Source of the DNA: Streptomyces misionensis | GTDB lineage: Bacteria; Actinomycetota; Actinomycetes; Streptomycetales; Streptomycetaceae | Length of the DNA: 64,000 nt | Reading direction: 5' to 3' | Assembly: GCF_900104815.1 (NCBI RefSeq) | Contig: NZ_FNTD01000004.1 | Location: forward strand, 3,550,501 to 3,614,500 | Shown: in pieces, positions 52,368 through 62,300 of the stretch | Numbering within the stretch: the stretch's first letter is position 1 | Layout of the letters: each line of letters opens with the position of its first letter | Program-made: the position numbers and the translations under genes | The notes under the pieces: model-generated | What the model was told of the DNA's origin: nothing | The model's database searches: none | Seen by the model: only the letters and a program-made list of their open reading frames with translations

Positions 52368-55334
52368 ATGGACGGTCGGCCGCGAGTACCCGAGCAGCGG
52401 CGACCCGGCTCCGCGACAGGTGCGGAGCCGGTGGCGCTGAGGTTCGGCGTGCTCGGTCCGGTGCGGGCCTGGCGCGGTGAGGAAGCCCTGAGCACGGGCT
52501 CCCCCCAGCAGCGGGCCCTGCTGGCCGCCCTGCTGCTGCGCGAGGGCCGTACGGCCACGGCGGCGGAGCTGATCGACGCGCTGTGGGGCCCCGAACCGCC
52601 GTCCCAGGCGCTGGCTGCGGTCCGCACGTACGCGTCCCGGCTGCGCAAGGTGCTGGGCTCCGGCGTCCTGGTCACCGAGTCCGGCGGTTACGCGGTGCGC
52701 GGGCTCGGCGAGGGCGCGCTGGACCTCGTACGGGCGCAGGACCTCGGCGCGGAGGCGGAGAAGGCGCGCGGCACCGGCGATCTCGCCCGGGCCCGTGCCC
52801 TGCTCAACGAGGCGCTGGACCTGTGGGACGGCGAGCCCCTCGCGGGCGTGCCCGGCCCCTACGCCGAGACGCAGCGCGTCCGCCTGGAGGAGTGGCGGCT
52901 CGGACTGCTGGAGTCCCGCCTGGACATGGACCTGGAGCAGGGCTGCCACGCGGAGGCGGTCTCCGAGCTGACCGCGCTCACCGCCGCGCACCCCCTGCGG
53001 GAGCGGCTGCGCGAGCTGCTGATGCTGGCGCTGTACCGCAGCGGCCGGCAGGCCGAGGCGCTGGCGGTGTACGCCGACACGCGCCGCCTGCTCGCCGAGG
53101 AACTGGGCGTGGACCCGCGCCCCGGACTGCGCGAGCTCCAGCAGCGCATCCTCCAGGCCGACCCGGCGCTCGCGGAGCCCTCCGCGCCGGTCGCCGAGCC
53201 GCCCGCGGCGCCCGTGCGCCCGGCCCAACTCCCTGCCTCGGTCCCGGACTTCACCGGCCGGGCCGCCTTCGTGGACGAGCTGAGCGCGGTGCTGGCGTCG
53301 GCCACCGAGACGGAGGGCAGCGTCATGGCGGTCTCCGCGATGGCCGGCATCGGCGGCGTCGGCAAGACCACGCTCGCGGTGCACGTGGCCCACCGGGCCC
53401 GCTCCTCCTTCCCGGACGGGCAGCTCTACGTCGACCTCCAGGGCGCCGGCCACCGCCCGGCGGAACCGGAGACCGTCCTCGGCTCCTTCCTGCGCGCGCT
53501 GGGCACGGCGGACTCCGCGATCCCGGACTCGCTGGAGGAACGCGCGGCCCTCTACCGCTCGGTGCTGGACGGCCGCCGCGTCCTGGTCCTCCTGGACAAC
53601 GCCAAGGACGCGGCACAGGTGCGCCCGCTGCTGCCCGGCACGGAGGGCTGCGCGGCCCTCGTGACGTCCCGGATGCGGATGGTGGGGCTGGCCGGGGCGC
53701 ACCTGGTCGACCTGGACGTCATGTCCCCCGACGAGGCGCTGGCCCTGTTCACCCGGATCGTCGGCGCGGAGCGGGTGACGCCCGAGCGGGAGGCCGCCCT
53801 CGACGTGGTCGCCGCCTGCGGTTTCCTCCCCCTCGCCATCCGCATCGCCGCGTCCCGCCTCGCGGCCCGGCGCACCTGGACGGTCTCGGTCCTCGCCGCC
53901 AAGCTCGCCGACGAGCGCCGCCGGCTGGACGAGTTGCAGGCCGGGGACCTGGCGGTGAAGGCCACCTTCGAACTCGGCTACGGCCAGCTCGACCCGGCCC
54001 AGGCCCGTGCCTTCCGCCTGCTGGGCCTGGCCGACGGCCCCGACATCTCCCTGCCGGCCGCGGCCGCGGTCCTGGACCTGCCGCCGGAGGACACGGAAGA
54101 CCTCCTGGAGTCCCTGGTCGACACCTCCCTCCTGGAATCCGCCGCCCCCGGCCGCTACCGCTTCCACGACCTGGTCCGCCTCTACGCCCGCGCGTGCGCC
54201 GAACGCGACGAGCAGCCGGCGAGCGGGAGGGGGGCGGCGATGTCGCGGTTGCTGGACTTCTATCTGGCGACGGCGGCGCAGGTGTACGCGATGGAGCGGC
54301 CCGGGGACCGGGTGGTGGACCACCTGCGGCCGACGGAGTACCCCGGACTGCGGTTCCGGGACCGGCACCAGGCGCAGGACTGGCTGTACGCCGAGGCGGT
54401 CTCGCTGCTGGCGTGCGTGCGCCAGTTCGCGCGGGCGGACACCCTGCCGCGCGCCATCGACCTGCTGTGGACCGCCGTCGACCTGACCGAGTCCGGCGCC
54501 AACTCACGGGAGTACGACGCCGCCGCCCTCGCTCTGCTCGACGCGGCCCGGGCGAGCGGGGACGGCGCCGCGCAGGTGCGGGCGTCGGTCGTCCTGGCCA
54601 ACGCGCACCAGCTGTCCGGCCGGTTCACGGAGGCCGACGAGTCGGCGCAGGAGTCACTGCGCCTCGGTGCCTCCTGCAGCGACCCGCTGGCCCGCTGCTG
54701 GGCAGCCAACATCCGTGGCGCCATGGCCTTTTACCGCCGTCGGTACGACGACGCGGAAACGCACCTCAAGCAGGCGCTCACGGACTTCCGGAACTGTGAG
54801 GACCGCGCCGGTGAGGCCAGCGTCCTGTGCAACCTCTCCCGCATCCACGTGGTGACCGGCCGGCCCCAGAGCGCGGTGGAACTGGCCCAGCAGGGCGTCG
54901 ACATGTACGAGGCCCTGGGCCATGCCGTCAAGAGTGCCAACGGCCGCTACGCCCTCGGCATGGCCCTCACCCAGAACGGCCGCCACCTGGAGGCCGCCGA
55001 GCGGCTGCAGGAAGCACTGGAGGTCTTCCGGGAGAGCCGCCAGCGGCTGTGGGAGGGCATGACGCTGTTCCGGCTCGCGGAACTCGACCTCACGGCCGAG
55101 CGGCCCGCCCAGGCCTCGGCCAACGCCGAAGCCGCGCTGACCGTCCTGCGGGGGATCGGCGGCGAGTGGCGACGGGGCAACGTACTCACCGTGCTGGGCC
55201 GGGCACTTGACGGTATAGGGCAGTCGGGGCGCGCCCGGGTGTGCTGGCAGGAGGCCCTGTCCATCCACGAGTCGCTCGGTACGCCGGAGGCCGACTCGGT
55301 CCGGTCGCTGCTGGAAGGAACGACGGTGGCGTGA
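52368..55334 (+). CDS. afsR: AfsR-type SARP regulator
   Basis: This 988-aa protein has the AfsR layout and length. An OmpR-like DNA-binding domain (about 25-115; RFGVLGPVRAWRGEEALSTG) is followed by a BTAD (about 120-270; LDLWDGEPLAGV, RLLAEELGVDPRPGLRELQQ). An NB-ARC ATPase (Walker A GIGGVGKTTLAVHVA near 327; VLVLLDNAKDA) and C-terminal TPR repeats (about 700-985) complete it. In S. coelicolor AfsK phosphorylates AfsR, which activates afsS and antibiotic production. Here the afsS-like gene follows at once and the kinase is 1.2 kb away. The ATG follows GAGGGGGCG. Confidence 0.92.
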   Translation: MDGRPRVPEQRRPGSATGAEPVALRFGVLGPVRAWRGEEALSTGSPQQRALLAALLLREGRTATAAELIDALWGPEPPSQALAAVRTYASRLRKVLGSGVLVTESGGYAVRGLGEGALDLVRAQDLGAEAEKARGTGDLARARALLNEALDLWDGEPLAGVPGPYAETQRVRLEEWRLGLLESRLDMDLEQGCHAEAVSELTALTAAHPLRERLRELLMLALYRSGRQAEALAVYADTRRLLAEELGVDPRPGLRELQQRILQADPALAEPSAPVAEPPAAPVRPAQLPASVPDFTGRAAFVDELSAVLASATETEGSVMAVSAMAGIGGVGKTTLAVHVAHRARSSFPDGQLYVDLQGAGHRPAEPETVLGSFLRALGTADSAIPDSLEERAALYRSVLDGRRVLVLLDNAKDAAQVRPLLPGTEGCAALVTSRMRMVGLAGAHLVDLDVMSPDEALALFTRIVGAERVTPEREAALDVVAACGFLPLAIRIAASRLAARRTWTVSVLAAKLADERRRLDELQAGDLAVKATFELGYGQLDPAQARAFRLLGLADGPDISLPAAAAVLDLPPEDTEDLLESLVDTSLLESAAPGRYRFHDLVRLYARACAERDEQPASGRGAAMSRLLDFYLATAAQVYAMERPGDRVVDHLRPTEYPGLRFRDRHQAQDWLYAEAVSLLACVRQFARADTLPRAIDLLWTAVDLTESGANSREYDAAALALLDAARASGDGAAQVRASVVLANAHQLSGRFTEADESAQESLRLGASCSDPLARCWAANIRGAMAFYRRRYDDAETHLKQALTDFRNCEDRAGEASVLCNLSRIHVVTGRPQSAVELAQQGVDMYEALGHAVKSANGRYALGMALTQNGRHLEAAERLQEALEVFRESRQRLWEGMTLFRLAELDLTAERPAQASANAEAALTVLRGIGGEWRRGNVLTVLGRALDGIGQSGRARVCWQEALSIHESLGTPEADSVRSLLEGTTVA

Positions 55335-55356
55335 GCCGGGGCCGTCCGGCCGGGGC

Positions 55357-55377
55357 GTTCATCGTTCGTTTATCGCC
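55357..55377 (+). promoter_or_regulatory. AfsR/PhoP-type direct repeats upstream of afsS
   Basis: GTTCATC-GTTCGTT-TATCGCC gives consecutive 7-bp units resembling the GTTCAYC half-sites bound by AfsR and PhoP at the S. coelicolor afsS promoter. It lies 23 bases after afsR and 180 before the small gene. Confidence 0.55.
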
Positions 55378-55556
55378 CTGCGGCACTCTCGTTCTGTCGA
55401 TCCGTCGCGTCGGGGGGCAGGCGGACCGCCGGTGAGATCGCCCACAGGACCGATCTAGGGTTGGGCGATCAGTGAGCTCGTCCGGCCGTTGTTTCAACGG
55501 GGGACGGCCGGGCGAGCTCCGCAAAACGAGTCCAGCACCACTGGGGAGGAAGCACC

Positions 55557-55775
55557 ATGAGCGACGCCACGAAGGACGAGAACACCGTCGCCCCGGACGG
55601 GAACGTCCACATCACGGACGCCAAGGACAACACCGCGGTCCCGGCCGGCAACGTCCACATCACCGACGCCAAGGCCAACACCATGACTCCGGCCGGCAAC
55701 GTCCACATCACCGACGCCGAGAACGACGGCACCTTCAGCCCGGACAACGTGCACATCACGTCCGAGCCGGCCTGA
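55557..55775 (+). CDS. afsS: AfsS-position small repeat protein
   Basis: This 72-aa protein consists of four copies of a unit ending N-V-H-I-T (PDGNVHITDAKDN, PAGNVHITDAKAN, PAGNVHITDAEND, PDNVHITSEPA). It has no signal peptide and is acidic. In S. coelicolor the gene in this place encodes AfsS, a 63-aa sigma-like protein with D-N-H-A-T-type repeats that triggers antibiotic production. Position, size and repeat style match, but the motif differs (NVHIT), so orthology is likely but not proven. GGGAGGA precedes the ATG. Confidence 0.7.
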   Translation: MSDATKDENTVAPDGNVHITDAKDNTAVPAGNVHITDAKANTMTPAGNVHITDAENDGTFSPDNVHITSEPA

Positions 55776-55822
55776 CGACAGACCACGGGGGGACCGGCCC
55801 GACGGGGGCCGCACAGGGGGAT

Positions 55823-55859
55823 CGGCCGCGGCGGCGCGGAGGGGGAGCCGTCGCGGCCG
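55823..55859. terminator. Hairpin between convergent genes
   Basis: CGGCCGCG pairs with CGCGGCCG around a long GC-rich loop, 48 bases after the small repeat gene. Confidence 0.55.
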
Positions 55860-55883
55860 ACGTGTGTCGCGCCCCGCTACGCC

Positions 55884-56441
55884 TCAGTCCGCGGGATACG
55901 CGTCCGGCTGGGCCTCGCAGTGGTCGAGTGCGTGGAGGTCGGCGTCCTCGCCGAAGGGGACCTCGACGGTCTTCGTGCCCCGCGCGGGGACCGGGACGTC
56001 CGTGCTGCCGAAGGAGATCGTGAGGTCGTCGTCGGCCACGAAGTTCACCCGCGCCGTGAAGGTGTCCTCGTGGTCGGTCGGGTTGGTGACCTCGACCGTC
56101 GCATAGGGCTTCTTCGCGGTGGCGCAGCTCACCAGTTCCACCATGCCGTACCCGAGCACCGCGTTGGTGCTCGCGTCGGGCGTCGGCGTCGCGTCGGCGC
56201 CCGTTCCGCTGCCGTCATCCCCGGCGCCGAAGTCCTCATCGTCGTCGTCGTAGTCGGACTGGTCCCCGTCGTGGTCCTGGCGCGAGCTGCTGCACCCGCC
56301 GCCGCCACCGCCCGAGTGGTCGCCGTGACCGTAGTTGTGGCCGGTGTAGTGCCCCCCTCGGGAGAAACCGGTGAGGCCGAGGACCACGAAGGCGACCACG
56401 GCCGTGAACTTCAGGGTGCGCGTCCGTGCAGGCATGGGCAT
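55884..56441 (-). CDS. Exported acidic Gly/Asp-rich protein
   Basis: This 185-aa protein has a signal segment (LKFTAVVAFVVLGLTGFSRG). A His/Gly-rich stretch and an extreme acidic linker (QSDYDDDDEDFGAGDD) follow. The C-terminal beta domain (YATVEVTNPTDHEDTFTARV, ISFGSTDVPVPARGTKTVEV) resembles the small extracellular domains of other Streptomyces surface proteins. Two Cys in the C-terminal domain may form a disulfide. The ATG at 56441 has AAGG eight bases upstream. It lies between afsS and afsK, with unknown function. Confidence 0.75.
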   Translation of the reverse strand: MPMPARTRTLKFTAVVAFVVLGLTGFSRGGHYTGHNYGHGDHSGGGGGGCSSSRQDHDGDQSDYDDDDEDFGAGDDGSGTGADATPTPDASTNAVLGYGMVELVSCATAKKPYATVEVTNPTDHEDTFTARVNFVADDDLTISFGSTDVPVPARGTKTVEVPFGEDADLHALDHCEAQPDAYPAD

Positions 56442-56573
56442 GCCGGCCACCTTATCCAGCGGCGTTCACCGCGTGGCGGGGTTCCGGCACCCCGGGTAGC
56501 GTCGGCCCTGGGACGGCCGCCGTCCGGAGCCCTTCCGTGACAACCGGTGCGACGGCCGTCGCACGACCCGCCG

Positions 56574-58955
56574 TCACGCCGTACGAGCCGTCCCCGTGCC
56601 CTTCTCCGCGTCCAGCGCGTACACGCAGCGGTCCTTGCTGCACGCGTACACCACCCCGTCCTTGACCACCGGGGAGCCGGTGATCTCGCCGCCGGTGGCC
56701 AGCTTCCAGCGCAGCCGGCCGTCGTCGGCCTTGAGGGTGTAGAGCAGGTGGTCGGTGGAGCCGAAGTGGATCCGGCCCTCCGCCACCGCCGGGGCGCCCA
56801 CCACGTCGCCGCCCGCCTGGAAGCGCCACTTGGGGGTGCCGGTGACCGCGTCCAGGGTGTAGAGGCCCTTGCCGCTGCCGACGTGCACGTGCCCGGCGGC
56901 CACCAGGACCGGTTCGACGGAGGTACGGGCCTCGGTCGCGATGCGCCAGCGGTCGCGGCCGTCGGCGGCGTCGAGTGCGTAGACCGTGCCGAGGTAGTCG
57001 GCGAGGTAGACGCCGCCGCCGGTGACGGCCGGTCCGGGGGCGAAGGCGGGCGGGCTGAGGAAGACCGCGGGGGCCTCGAAGTGCCAGCGCACCCGGCCGC
57101 CGGCCGCCTCGACGGCGAGGACGCGGCTGCCCGCGGCGATGTAGACGTGGCCGTCGGGGGCCGGGGTCAGCCGCACCGGGACGCCGCCGCAGGAGGCCGC
57201 GTCGCCGATCGGGTACGACCAGCGCTCCTCGCCGGTACGGGCGTCCAGGGCGCGCAGCCGGGCGTCCTGCCAGACGTAGACCGTGCCGTCGTGGACGAGC
57301 GGGCCGGCCTCCGGGGACTCGAAGTCGGTCTGGCAGCCGGCGATCTCCCAGAGCTTCTGCCCGGTCGCCGCCTCCCATGCCTGGACGCCGCCGCCCCGGG
57401 TGCCGGTGACGACGGTGCCGCGGTCGGCCCTGAGCGAGTACACCCAGGCGTCCGTGGACAGCCGCCACAGATCGGTGCCGCCCCGGGCGTCCAGCGCGAA
57501 CAGGGTGGGGCCGTCGGAGGCGTGCACCCGGCCGTCCGCGACCGCCATGGACCAGGCCACGTCCCGCGTCTTGAACCGGCGCCGGCCGGTGGCCACGTCG
57601 AGGGCGTGCACCTCGAAGGAGGTGACGTAGACGAGGTCGCCGTCGACGGACGGGGTGCCCCAGACGTCGTTGGACATCCGGAACCGCCAGGGGCGCCAGC
57701 CGCTCGGCTCCGGGGGGCCGGGCGGGGCGGCCGGCACGGCGGGGTCGGCGCCGGCCGGTCCGGGGCGCGGGCGGGTCCAGTTGGCGACCAGTCCGGCCTC
57801 CGGCGGGGGCGCCTTGACGGCGGCGGCGCGGGCGTCGGCGACCCGGGGGCCGGGGCCGATCGGCACCGGGGCGCCGGCCAGCCGCACCGGACCGGTGTCG
57901 GGGGCGGCGGCCGGGGCGGCGAAGGAGGCGGGGCCCTGGGCCGGCGCGACGGAGGGGGCCGGGGGGACCGGGGGGTCGTACGGGGGCGGCGGCGGAACGG
58001 TCGGGCGGACGGCGGCGCGCGGCCCGGCGCCGGTCGTCGCCGGGGCGGGCTTGGCGGCGGGGCGTCCGCCGCGGCGCGCCTCGATCAGGGCCACGGCCTT
58101 CTCGGGCAGCCAGGCGGAGGCGGTGCCGCTGTCGTCGGAACCGGAGCCGTACAGATGGGGTGCGAGCTGGGCCTGGAGATCCGCCGGGGTGGGCCGGGCG
58201 GACGCGTCCATCTGCATGCACAGCTCGATGAGCGGGCGCAGCTCGTCGGGCAGACCGGTGAGGTCCGGGCCCTCGCGCAGCAGCATGAAGACGGTCTCGA
58301 CCGGGTTGGCGCCGTGGAAGGGCGGGTGGCCCGTGGCCGCGAAGACCAGCATGGAGCCGAGGGAGAAGACGTCGCTGGCGCCGGTGACGCTGCGGGAGTC
58401 CTTGGCCTGCTCGGGGGACATGTAGGCGGGGGTGCCGACGGCGACGTTCGTCATCGTCAGACGGGTGTTCGAGACGCCGGAGGCGATGCCGAAGTCGATC
58501 ACCCGGGGGCCGTCCTCGACCACCAGCACGTTGGACGGCTTGAGGTCGCGGTGGACCAGCCCGGCGCCGTGGATCGACTGGAGGGCCTCGGCGACGCCCG
58601 CGGCGAGCCAGCGCACGGCCTGCGCCGGCAGCGGCCCGCAGTCGTTCACTATCTCCTCGAGGGAGGGCGCGGGGACGTACGCGGTGGCCAGCCAGGGCAC
58701 CGCGGCGCGCGGATCGGCGTCGACCACGGCCGCCGTGTAGAAGCCGGAGACCGCGCGGGCCGCCTCCACCTCACGGGTGAAGCGGACCCGGAAGAGCTGG
58801 TCCTCGGCCAGCTCGGTGCGCACCGTCTTGATCGCCACCCGCCGGCCGGACGCCGAGCGCGCGAGATAGACCAGCCCCATGCCGCCGGCACCCAGCCGGC
58901 CCAGCACCTCGAACGGCCCGATCCGCCGCGGATCGTGCTGCGTCAGCTGATCCAC
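56574..58955 (-). CDS. afsK: AfsK-type Ser/Thr protein kinase with PQQ-propeller
   Basis: This 793-aa protein has an N-terminal Hanks-type kinase (about 12-275) with [23 protein letters not shown] (near 133) and DFGIAS. A Pro/Ala-rich linker (about 290-415) follows, then a beta-propeller of PQQ-like repeats (about 420-785; [20 protein letters not shown] and repeats ending in G-x-x-x-W). This matches AfsK of S. coelicolor in domains, length and place next to afsS/afsR. It should phosphorylate AfsR. The GTG at 58955 follows GGAGGTGG. Confidence 0.9.
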   Translation of the reverse strand: MDQLTQHDPRRIGPFEVLGRLGAGGMGLVYLARSASGRRVAIKTVRTELAEDQLFRVRFTREVEAARAVSGFYTAAVVDADPRAAVPWLATAYVPAPSLEEIVNDCGPLPAQAVRWLAAGVAEALQSIHGAGLVHRDLKPSNVLVVEDGPRVIDFGIASGVSNTRLTMTNVAVGTPAYMSPEQAKDSRSVTGASDVFSLGSMLVFAATGHPPFHGANPVETVFMLLREGPDLTGLPDELRPLIELCMQMDASARPTPADLQAQLAPHLYGSGSDDSGTASAWLPEKAVALIEARRGGRPAAKPAPATTGAGPRAAVRPTVPPPPPYDPPVPPAPSVAPAQGPASFAAPAAAPDTGPVRLAGAPVPIGPGPRVADARAAAVKAPPPEAGLVANWTRPRPGPAGADPAVPAAPPGPPEPSGWRPWRFRMSNDVWGTPSVDGDLVYVTSFEVHALDVATGRRRFKTRDVAWSMAVADGRVHASDGPTLFALDARGGTDLWRLSTDAWVYSLRADRGTVVTGTRGGGVQAWEAATGQKLWEIAGCQTDFESPEAGPLVHDGTVYVWQDARLRALDARTGEERWSYPIGDAASCGGVPVRLTPAPDGHVYIAAGSRVLAVEAAGGRVRWHFEAPAVFLSPPAFAPGPAVTGGGVYLADYLGTVYALDAADGRDRWRIATEARTSVEPVLVAAGHVHVGSGKGLYTLDAVTGTPKWRFQAGGDVVGAPAVAEGRIHFGSTDHLLYTLKADDGRLRWKLATGGEITGSPVVKDGVVYACSKDRCVYALDAEKGTGTARTA

Positions 58956-59154
58956 TTGCCTGCCACCTCCCCGTACTGGCCGTGCCACCCCATTGGTACG
59001 CGACCGCAGCGCAGCGTCTCACCACCGCACCGCCACGGCGGTCGCACCCCGATTCTTCCTGGCCGGACGGCCGGTTGCGAACCCGGCGACAAATCGGGAT
59101 GTCTCCTTTCCATCACGGACACTCCAGGATCATTTCCGGAGCAACCGGCTCCGC

Positions 59155-60138
59155 TCACCGTCGCAGCAGCGCGAACGACGCCCCTTGATTGTCGGTGACG
59201 ACGGCCACCCGCCCGTACGACGTCTCGAACGGCGCCGCCTGCACCCGGCCGCCGAGCCGCCGTACGGCGGCGAGCGCGTCGTCGAGGCCGGTGACCCGGA
59301 AGTGGGTGAGGACGTGCGGGGGCATCTCGGCGGGGAAGACGTCGGTGACGTCGGCGCGGCCGAAGTCGGGCTCGGCGCCGGGGGCGAACAGGGCGTGGTG
59401 GAAGAGGCCGCCGTAGAAGGTGTTGGCGCCGGTGGTGTCGCGGGTGTACAGCTCGGCCCAGGCGAAGGTGCCCGGCTCGTGGCGGCGGCCGAAGCCGGGG
59501 TGCCGGCGGGCCTGCCAGAGCCCGAACACCGCGCCCTCGGGGTCGGCGGCGAGCGCGGCCCGGCCGAGGTCGCCCACCGGGTAGGGGGCCACGACCAGTT
59601 GCCCGCCGGCCGCGACGATCCGCCGGCCGAGGGTCTGGGCGTCCGGGGTGGCGAAGTAGACCGTCCACACGGTGGGCATCCGCCCGTCCGTCTTGCGCTC
59701 CAGCGCGGCGACCGGCTCCCCGCCGAGCCGCGCCCACACCGAGCCGCCGTGCCCCTCCTCGAAGCTCCATCCGAACAGCTCCCCGTAGAAGCGCTTGCCC
59801 GCTTCGAGGTCCGGCAGCTGGGCCTCGATCCAGCAGGGGGTGCCCTCCCGGTAGGGGGCCGGGGCGGCCGGCTGCGCGGCGGGCGGCGGCTGCCGGGGGC
59901 CGGTGCCCGCGCGCGGGATCTCCTCCGTGTCGGGCCGCGGCATCTCCTGGGTGTCGGCGAGCCGGTCCCCTTCCGCGGACTCTTCGGAAGAAGGGGCCCC
60001 TGCGGTGGGTGCCCCGGGCGACTTCCCGGTGTCCGGCTCCTGGCGTCCCGCCTCCGGTCCGGGGTGCTCCCGGCCCTTTGGTACGCCGCTGTGACCCCCG
60101 TGTGGCTCTTCGTTCGCGGATGCCCTGTTTTCGGCCAT
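59155..60138 (-). CDS. VOC-family (glyoxalase-like) protein with disordered N-terminus
   Basis: This 327-aa protein has about 95 residues of Pro/Glu/Gly-rich disorder. Two VOC domains follow (about 98-210, starting CWIEAQLPDLEAGKRFYGEL; about 220-325, with FAWAELYTRDTTGANTFYGG). Paired VOC modules usually make one metal or ligand site; no substrate is known. The ATG at 60138 is chosen because the frame before it lacks a ribosome site. It is divergent from a TetR gene 123 bases away. Confidence 0.85.
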   Translation of the reverse strand: MAENRASANEEPHGGHSGVPKGREHPGPEAGRQEPDTGKSPGAPTAGAPSSEESAEGDRLADTQEMPRPDTEEIPRAGTGPRQPPPAAQPAAPAPYREGTPCWIEAQLPDLEAGKRFYGELFGWSFEEGHGGSVWARLGGEPVAALERKTDGRMPTVWTVYFATPDAQTLGRRIVAAGGQLVVAPYPVGDLGRAALAADPEGAVFGLWQARRHPGFGRRHEPGTFAWAELYTRDTTGANTFYGGLFHHALFAPGAEPDFGRADVTDVFPAEMPPHVLTHFRVTGLDDALAAVRRLGGRVQAAPFETSYGRVAVVTDNQGASFALLRR

Positions 60139-60260
60139 GTCGTCAAAGTAACCGGGCGGCGCGCACCGCGCAGACCAGGCACAGCGCCCCCGATACACCC
60201 GTGCACCCCATTTGCACTCGGCCGAATCGCGCTCCCAGCCCCCCTCGGTAAGCTGACGGC

Positions 60261-60908
60261 ATGACAGGACAAGTGCGTACCGTCGACGGCCGCGTGGCCG
60301 GTCGGCGTGGGCAGGCGACCCGGCAGAAGCTGCTCGACTGCCTCAGCGAGATGCTCAGCTCCTCCCCGTACCGGGACGTCAAGGTCATCGATGTCGCTCG
60401 GAAGGCGGGCACTTCGCCCGCGACCTTCTACCAGTACTTCCCGGACGTCGAGGGCGCCGTCCTGGAGATCGCCGAGCAAATGGCGGCCGAGGGCGCCGGA
60501 TTGACCGAGCTGCTCGAAGGGCGGTCCTGGGCCGGCAGGTCCGGATGGCAGACCTCGCAGGAACTCGTGGACGGCTTCCTGGACTTCTGGAAGAAGCACG
60601 ACGCGATCCTGCGCGTGGTCGACCTCGGCGCCGCCGAAGGGGACAAACGGTTCTACAAGATCCGCATGAAGATCCTCAACTCGGTGAACAGCTCCCTCGC
60701 GGACTCGATCACGGAGCTCCAGACCAAGGGCCGCGTCGACAAGGACGTGAACCCCGCGGCGGTGGCCGGTTCGCTCGTCGCGATGCTCGCCGCGGTGGCC
60801 GCCCACCAGAAGGGCTTCTCCTCCTGGGGCGTGAAGCAGGCCGAACTCAAGCCCAATCTCGCCCTGTTGGTCCACCTGGGCGTGACCGGCCGCAAGCCCT
60901 CGAAATAG
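60261..60908 (+). CDS. TetR-family regulator
   Basis: This 215-aa protein has the HTH at about 20-65 (RQKLLDCLSEMLSSSPYRDV, VARKAGTSPATFYQYFPDVE) and a helical ligand domain. It is divergent from the VOC gene, a possible target. It ends at a strong hairpin. In S. coelicolor a TetR gene sits in the same neighbourhood of afsK (from memory). Confidence 0.9.
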   Translation: MTGQVRTVDGRVAGRRGQATRQKLLDCLSEMLSSSPYRDVKVIDVARKAGTSPATFYQYFPDVEGAVLEIAEQMAAEGAGLTELLEGRSWAGRSGWQTSQELVDGFLDFWKKHDAILRVVDLGAAEGDKRFYKIRMKILNSVNSSLADSITELQTKGRVDKDVNPAAVAGSLVAMLAAVAAHQKGFSSWGVKQAELKPNLALLVHLGVTGRKPSK

Positions 60909-60980
60909 CCCGCTCCTCTTCCCCTCGGTAGGTACCGGTACGTTCCCTTATCTCCTGCACTGCACCAAGTCCTGTCTCGC

Positions 60981-61013
60981 GGGCGGTGGTTCACCTCGGG
61001 TGAGCCGCCGCCC
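60981..61013. terminator. Bidirectional hairpin terminator
   Basis: GGGCGGTGGTTCACC pairs with GGTGAGCCGCCGCCC (two G-T pairs) around a short loop between convergent TetR and Lrp genes. Confidence 0.75.
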
Positions 61014-61032
61014 GCCGTGCTTGCCGCAGGCG

Positions 61033-61485
61033 TCAGGAGGGCAGCGGACGGTCCCGTACGACGTGCTTCATCACCAGCGTGGAGGTCAGCCGCTGCACGC
61101 CCGGCAGGGTCGCGAGCCGGTCGTCGTACAGCCGCTGGAAGGCGGCGAGGTCGGCCGTGGCGACCCGCAGCAGGTAGTCCGGTTCGCCGAACAGCCGCTG
61201 GGCGTCCAGGACGTGGTCGAGTTCGCCGACGGCCCGCTCGAACTCGGCGATGGTGGCGCGGTCCTCCTGGCGCATGGACACGAAGACCAACGCCTCGAAG
61301 TTCAGCCCGAGCGCCGTCGCGTCCACCACCGCCCGGTAGCCCTGGATGGCACCGGAACGCTCCAGCTCACGCAGCCGCCGGTGGCAGGGCGAGACGCTGA
61401 GCCGCACCCGCGCGGCCAGCTCGGTCACGGTCAGCCGCCCGTCCTGTTGCAGCTCGGCAAGGATCTTCCGGTCCACGTCGTCCAT
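61033..61485 (-). CDS. Lrp/AsnC-family regulator
   Basis: This 150-aa protein has the HTH (DRKILAELQQDGRLTVTELA, RVRLSVSPCHRRLRELERSG) and a RAM domain (FVSMRQEDRATIAEFERAVG, GEPDYLLRVATADLAAFQRL). It binds an amino acid and controls transport or metabolism genes. The ATG at 61485 begins MDDVDRK. It is divergent from the LysE exporter 82 bases away, its likely target. Confidence 0.93.
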   Translation of the reverse strand: MDDVDRKILAELQQDGRLTVTELAARVRLSVSPCHRRLRELERSGAIQGYRAVVDATALGLNFEALVFVSMRQEDRATIAEFERAVGELDHVLDAQRLFGEPDYLLRVATADLAAFQRLYDDRLATLPGVQRLTSTLVMKHVVRDRPLPS

Positions 61486-61567
61486 GAAGAAGATTCTTGC
61501 TCGCGATGGCGGATCAAGGGCAATTTTCAGGAACACTTTCGGGCCGATCGCGCCTAATGTCCCCTTC
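61486..61567. promoter_or_regulatory. Divergent Lrp/LysE promoter region
   Basis: This AT-richer 82-bp gap holds AAGATTCTT (imperfect palindrome, 61489-61497) and CAATTTTCAGGAA near 61530, plausible Lrp-type sites. No exact operator can be fixed. Confidence 0.45.
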
Positions 61568-62185
61568 ATGGACTCGGGACTGCTCTTCTCCTTCCTCGTC
61601 GTGGACCTGCTGCTGGTGTGCGTGCCGGGCGCCGACTGGGCGTACGTCATCGCGACCGCCCTGCGCGGCGCCCGGGTGCCGCGCGCGGTGGCGGGCCTGG
61701 TCTGCGGATACGCGCTGCACACGGCCCTGGCGACGGCCGGTCTCGCGGTCCTGGTGGCGAGTTCGCCGACGCTGCTGACGGCGCTGACGGTGGCGGGCGC
61801 GGGCTATCTGCTCTGGCTGGGCTGGGGCGTGCTGCGCCGCCCGGCGACCCCGGCGGCGGGCGCGGCGGCGCCGGCCGAGGGGCGGCCCTTTCTGCGCGGG
61901 GCCACGATCAGCGGCCTGAACCCGAAGGGTCTGCTGCTCTACCTCTCCGTGCTGCCCCAGTTCCTCACCCTGCGCGGCGCCCATCTGCCCGTCCCCGCGC
62001 AGACGGCGACGCTCGGCGTGCTGCACATGGCGTGCTGCGCGGTCGTCTACCTCGCCGTGGGTGCGCTCGCCCGCGTCCTGCTCGCCGCCCGCCCGGCGGC
62101 GGCCCGCGCGGTCGCCCGCACCTCGGGGGCGGCCATGCTGGGCATCGGCGCGCTCCTCCTGGTGGAGCGGCTGGCGACCCTCTAG
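61568..62185 (+). CDS. LysE-family amino-acid exporter
   Basis: This 205-aa protein has six hydrophobic segments. The LysE/RhtB start is LLFSFLVVDLLLVCVPGADW, with the P-G-A-D/N loop near residue 20, and SGLNPKGLLLYLSVLPQFL is characteristic. It exports an amino acid or similar compound. It is divergent from the Lrp regulator. Confidence 0.9.
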   Translation: MDSGLLFSFLVVDLLLVCVPGADWAYVIATALRGARVPRAVAGLVCGYALHTALATAGLAVLVASSPTLLTALTVAGAGYLLWLGWGVLRRPATPAAGAAAPAEGRPFLRGATISGLNPKGLLLYLSVLPQFLTLRGAHLPVPAQTATLGVLHMACCAVVYLAVGALARVLLAARPAAARAVARTSGAAMLGIGALLLVERLATL

Positions 62186-62300
62186 GGGAGAGCGCTCGGG
62201 GGCTGTGTCGCGTCTCAGGGGGACGGTGGCGCCCGGCCGGGCGGGGACGCGTGCTCCGGGCCGGCTGTGAGCGCGGCGGCACGGATGTGACGATGGGGGA

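Noticed and set aside
52212..54368. Long antisense frame over afsR
   Set aside because: The sense protein is clearly AfsR; the antisense frame is a GC-bias shadow.
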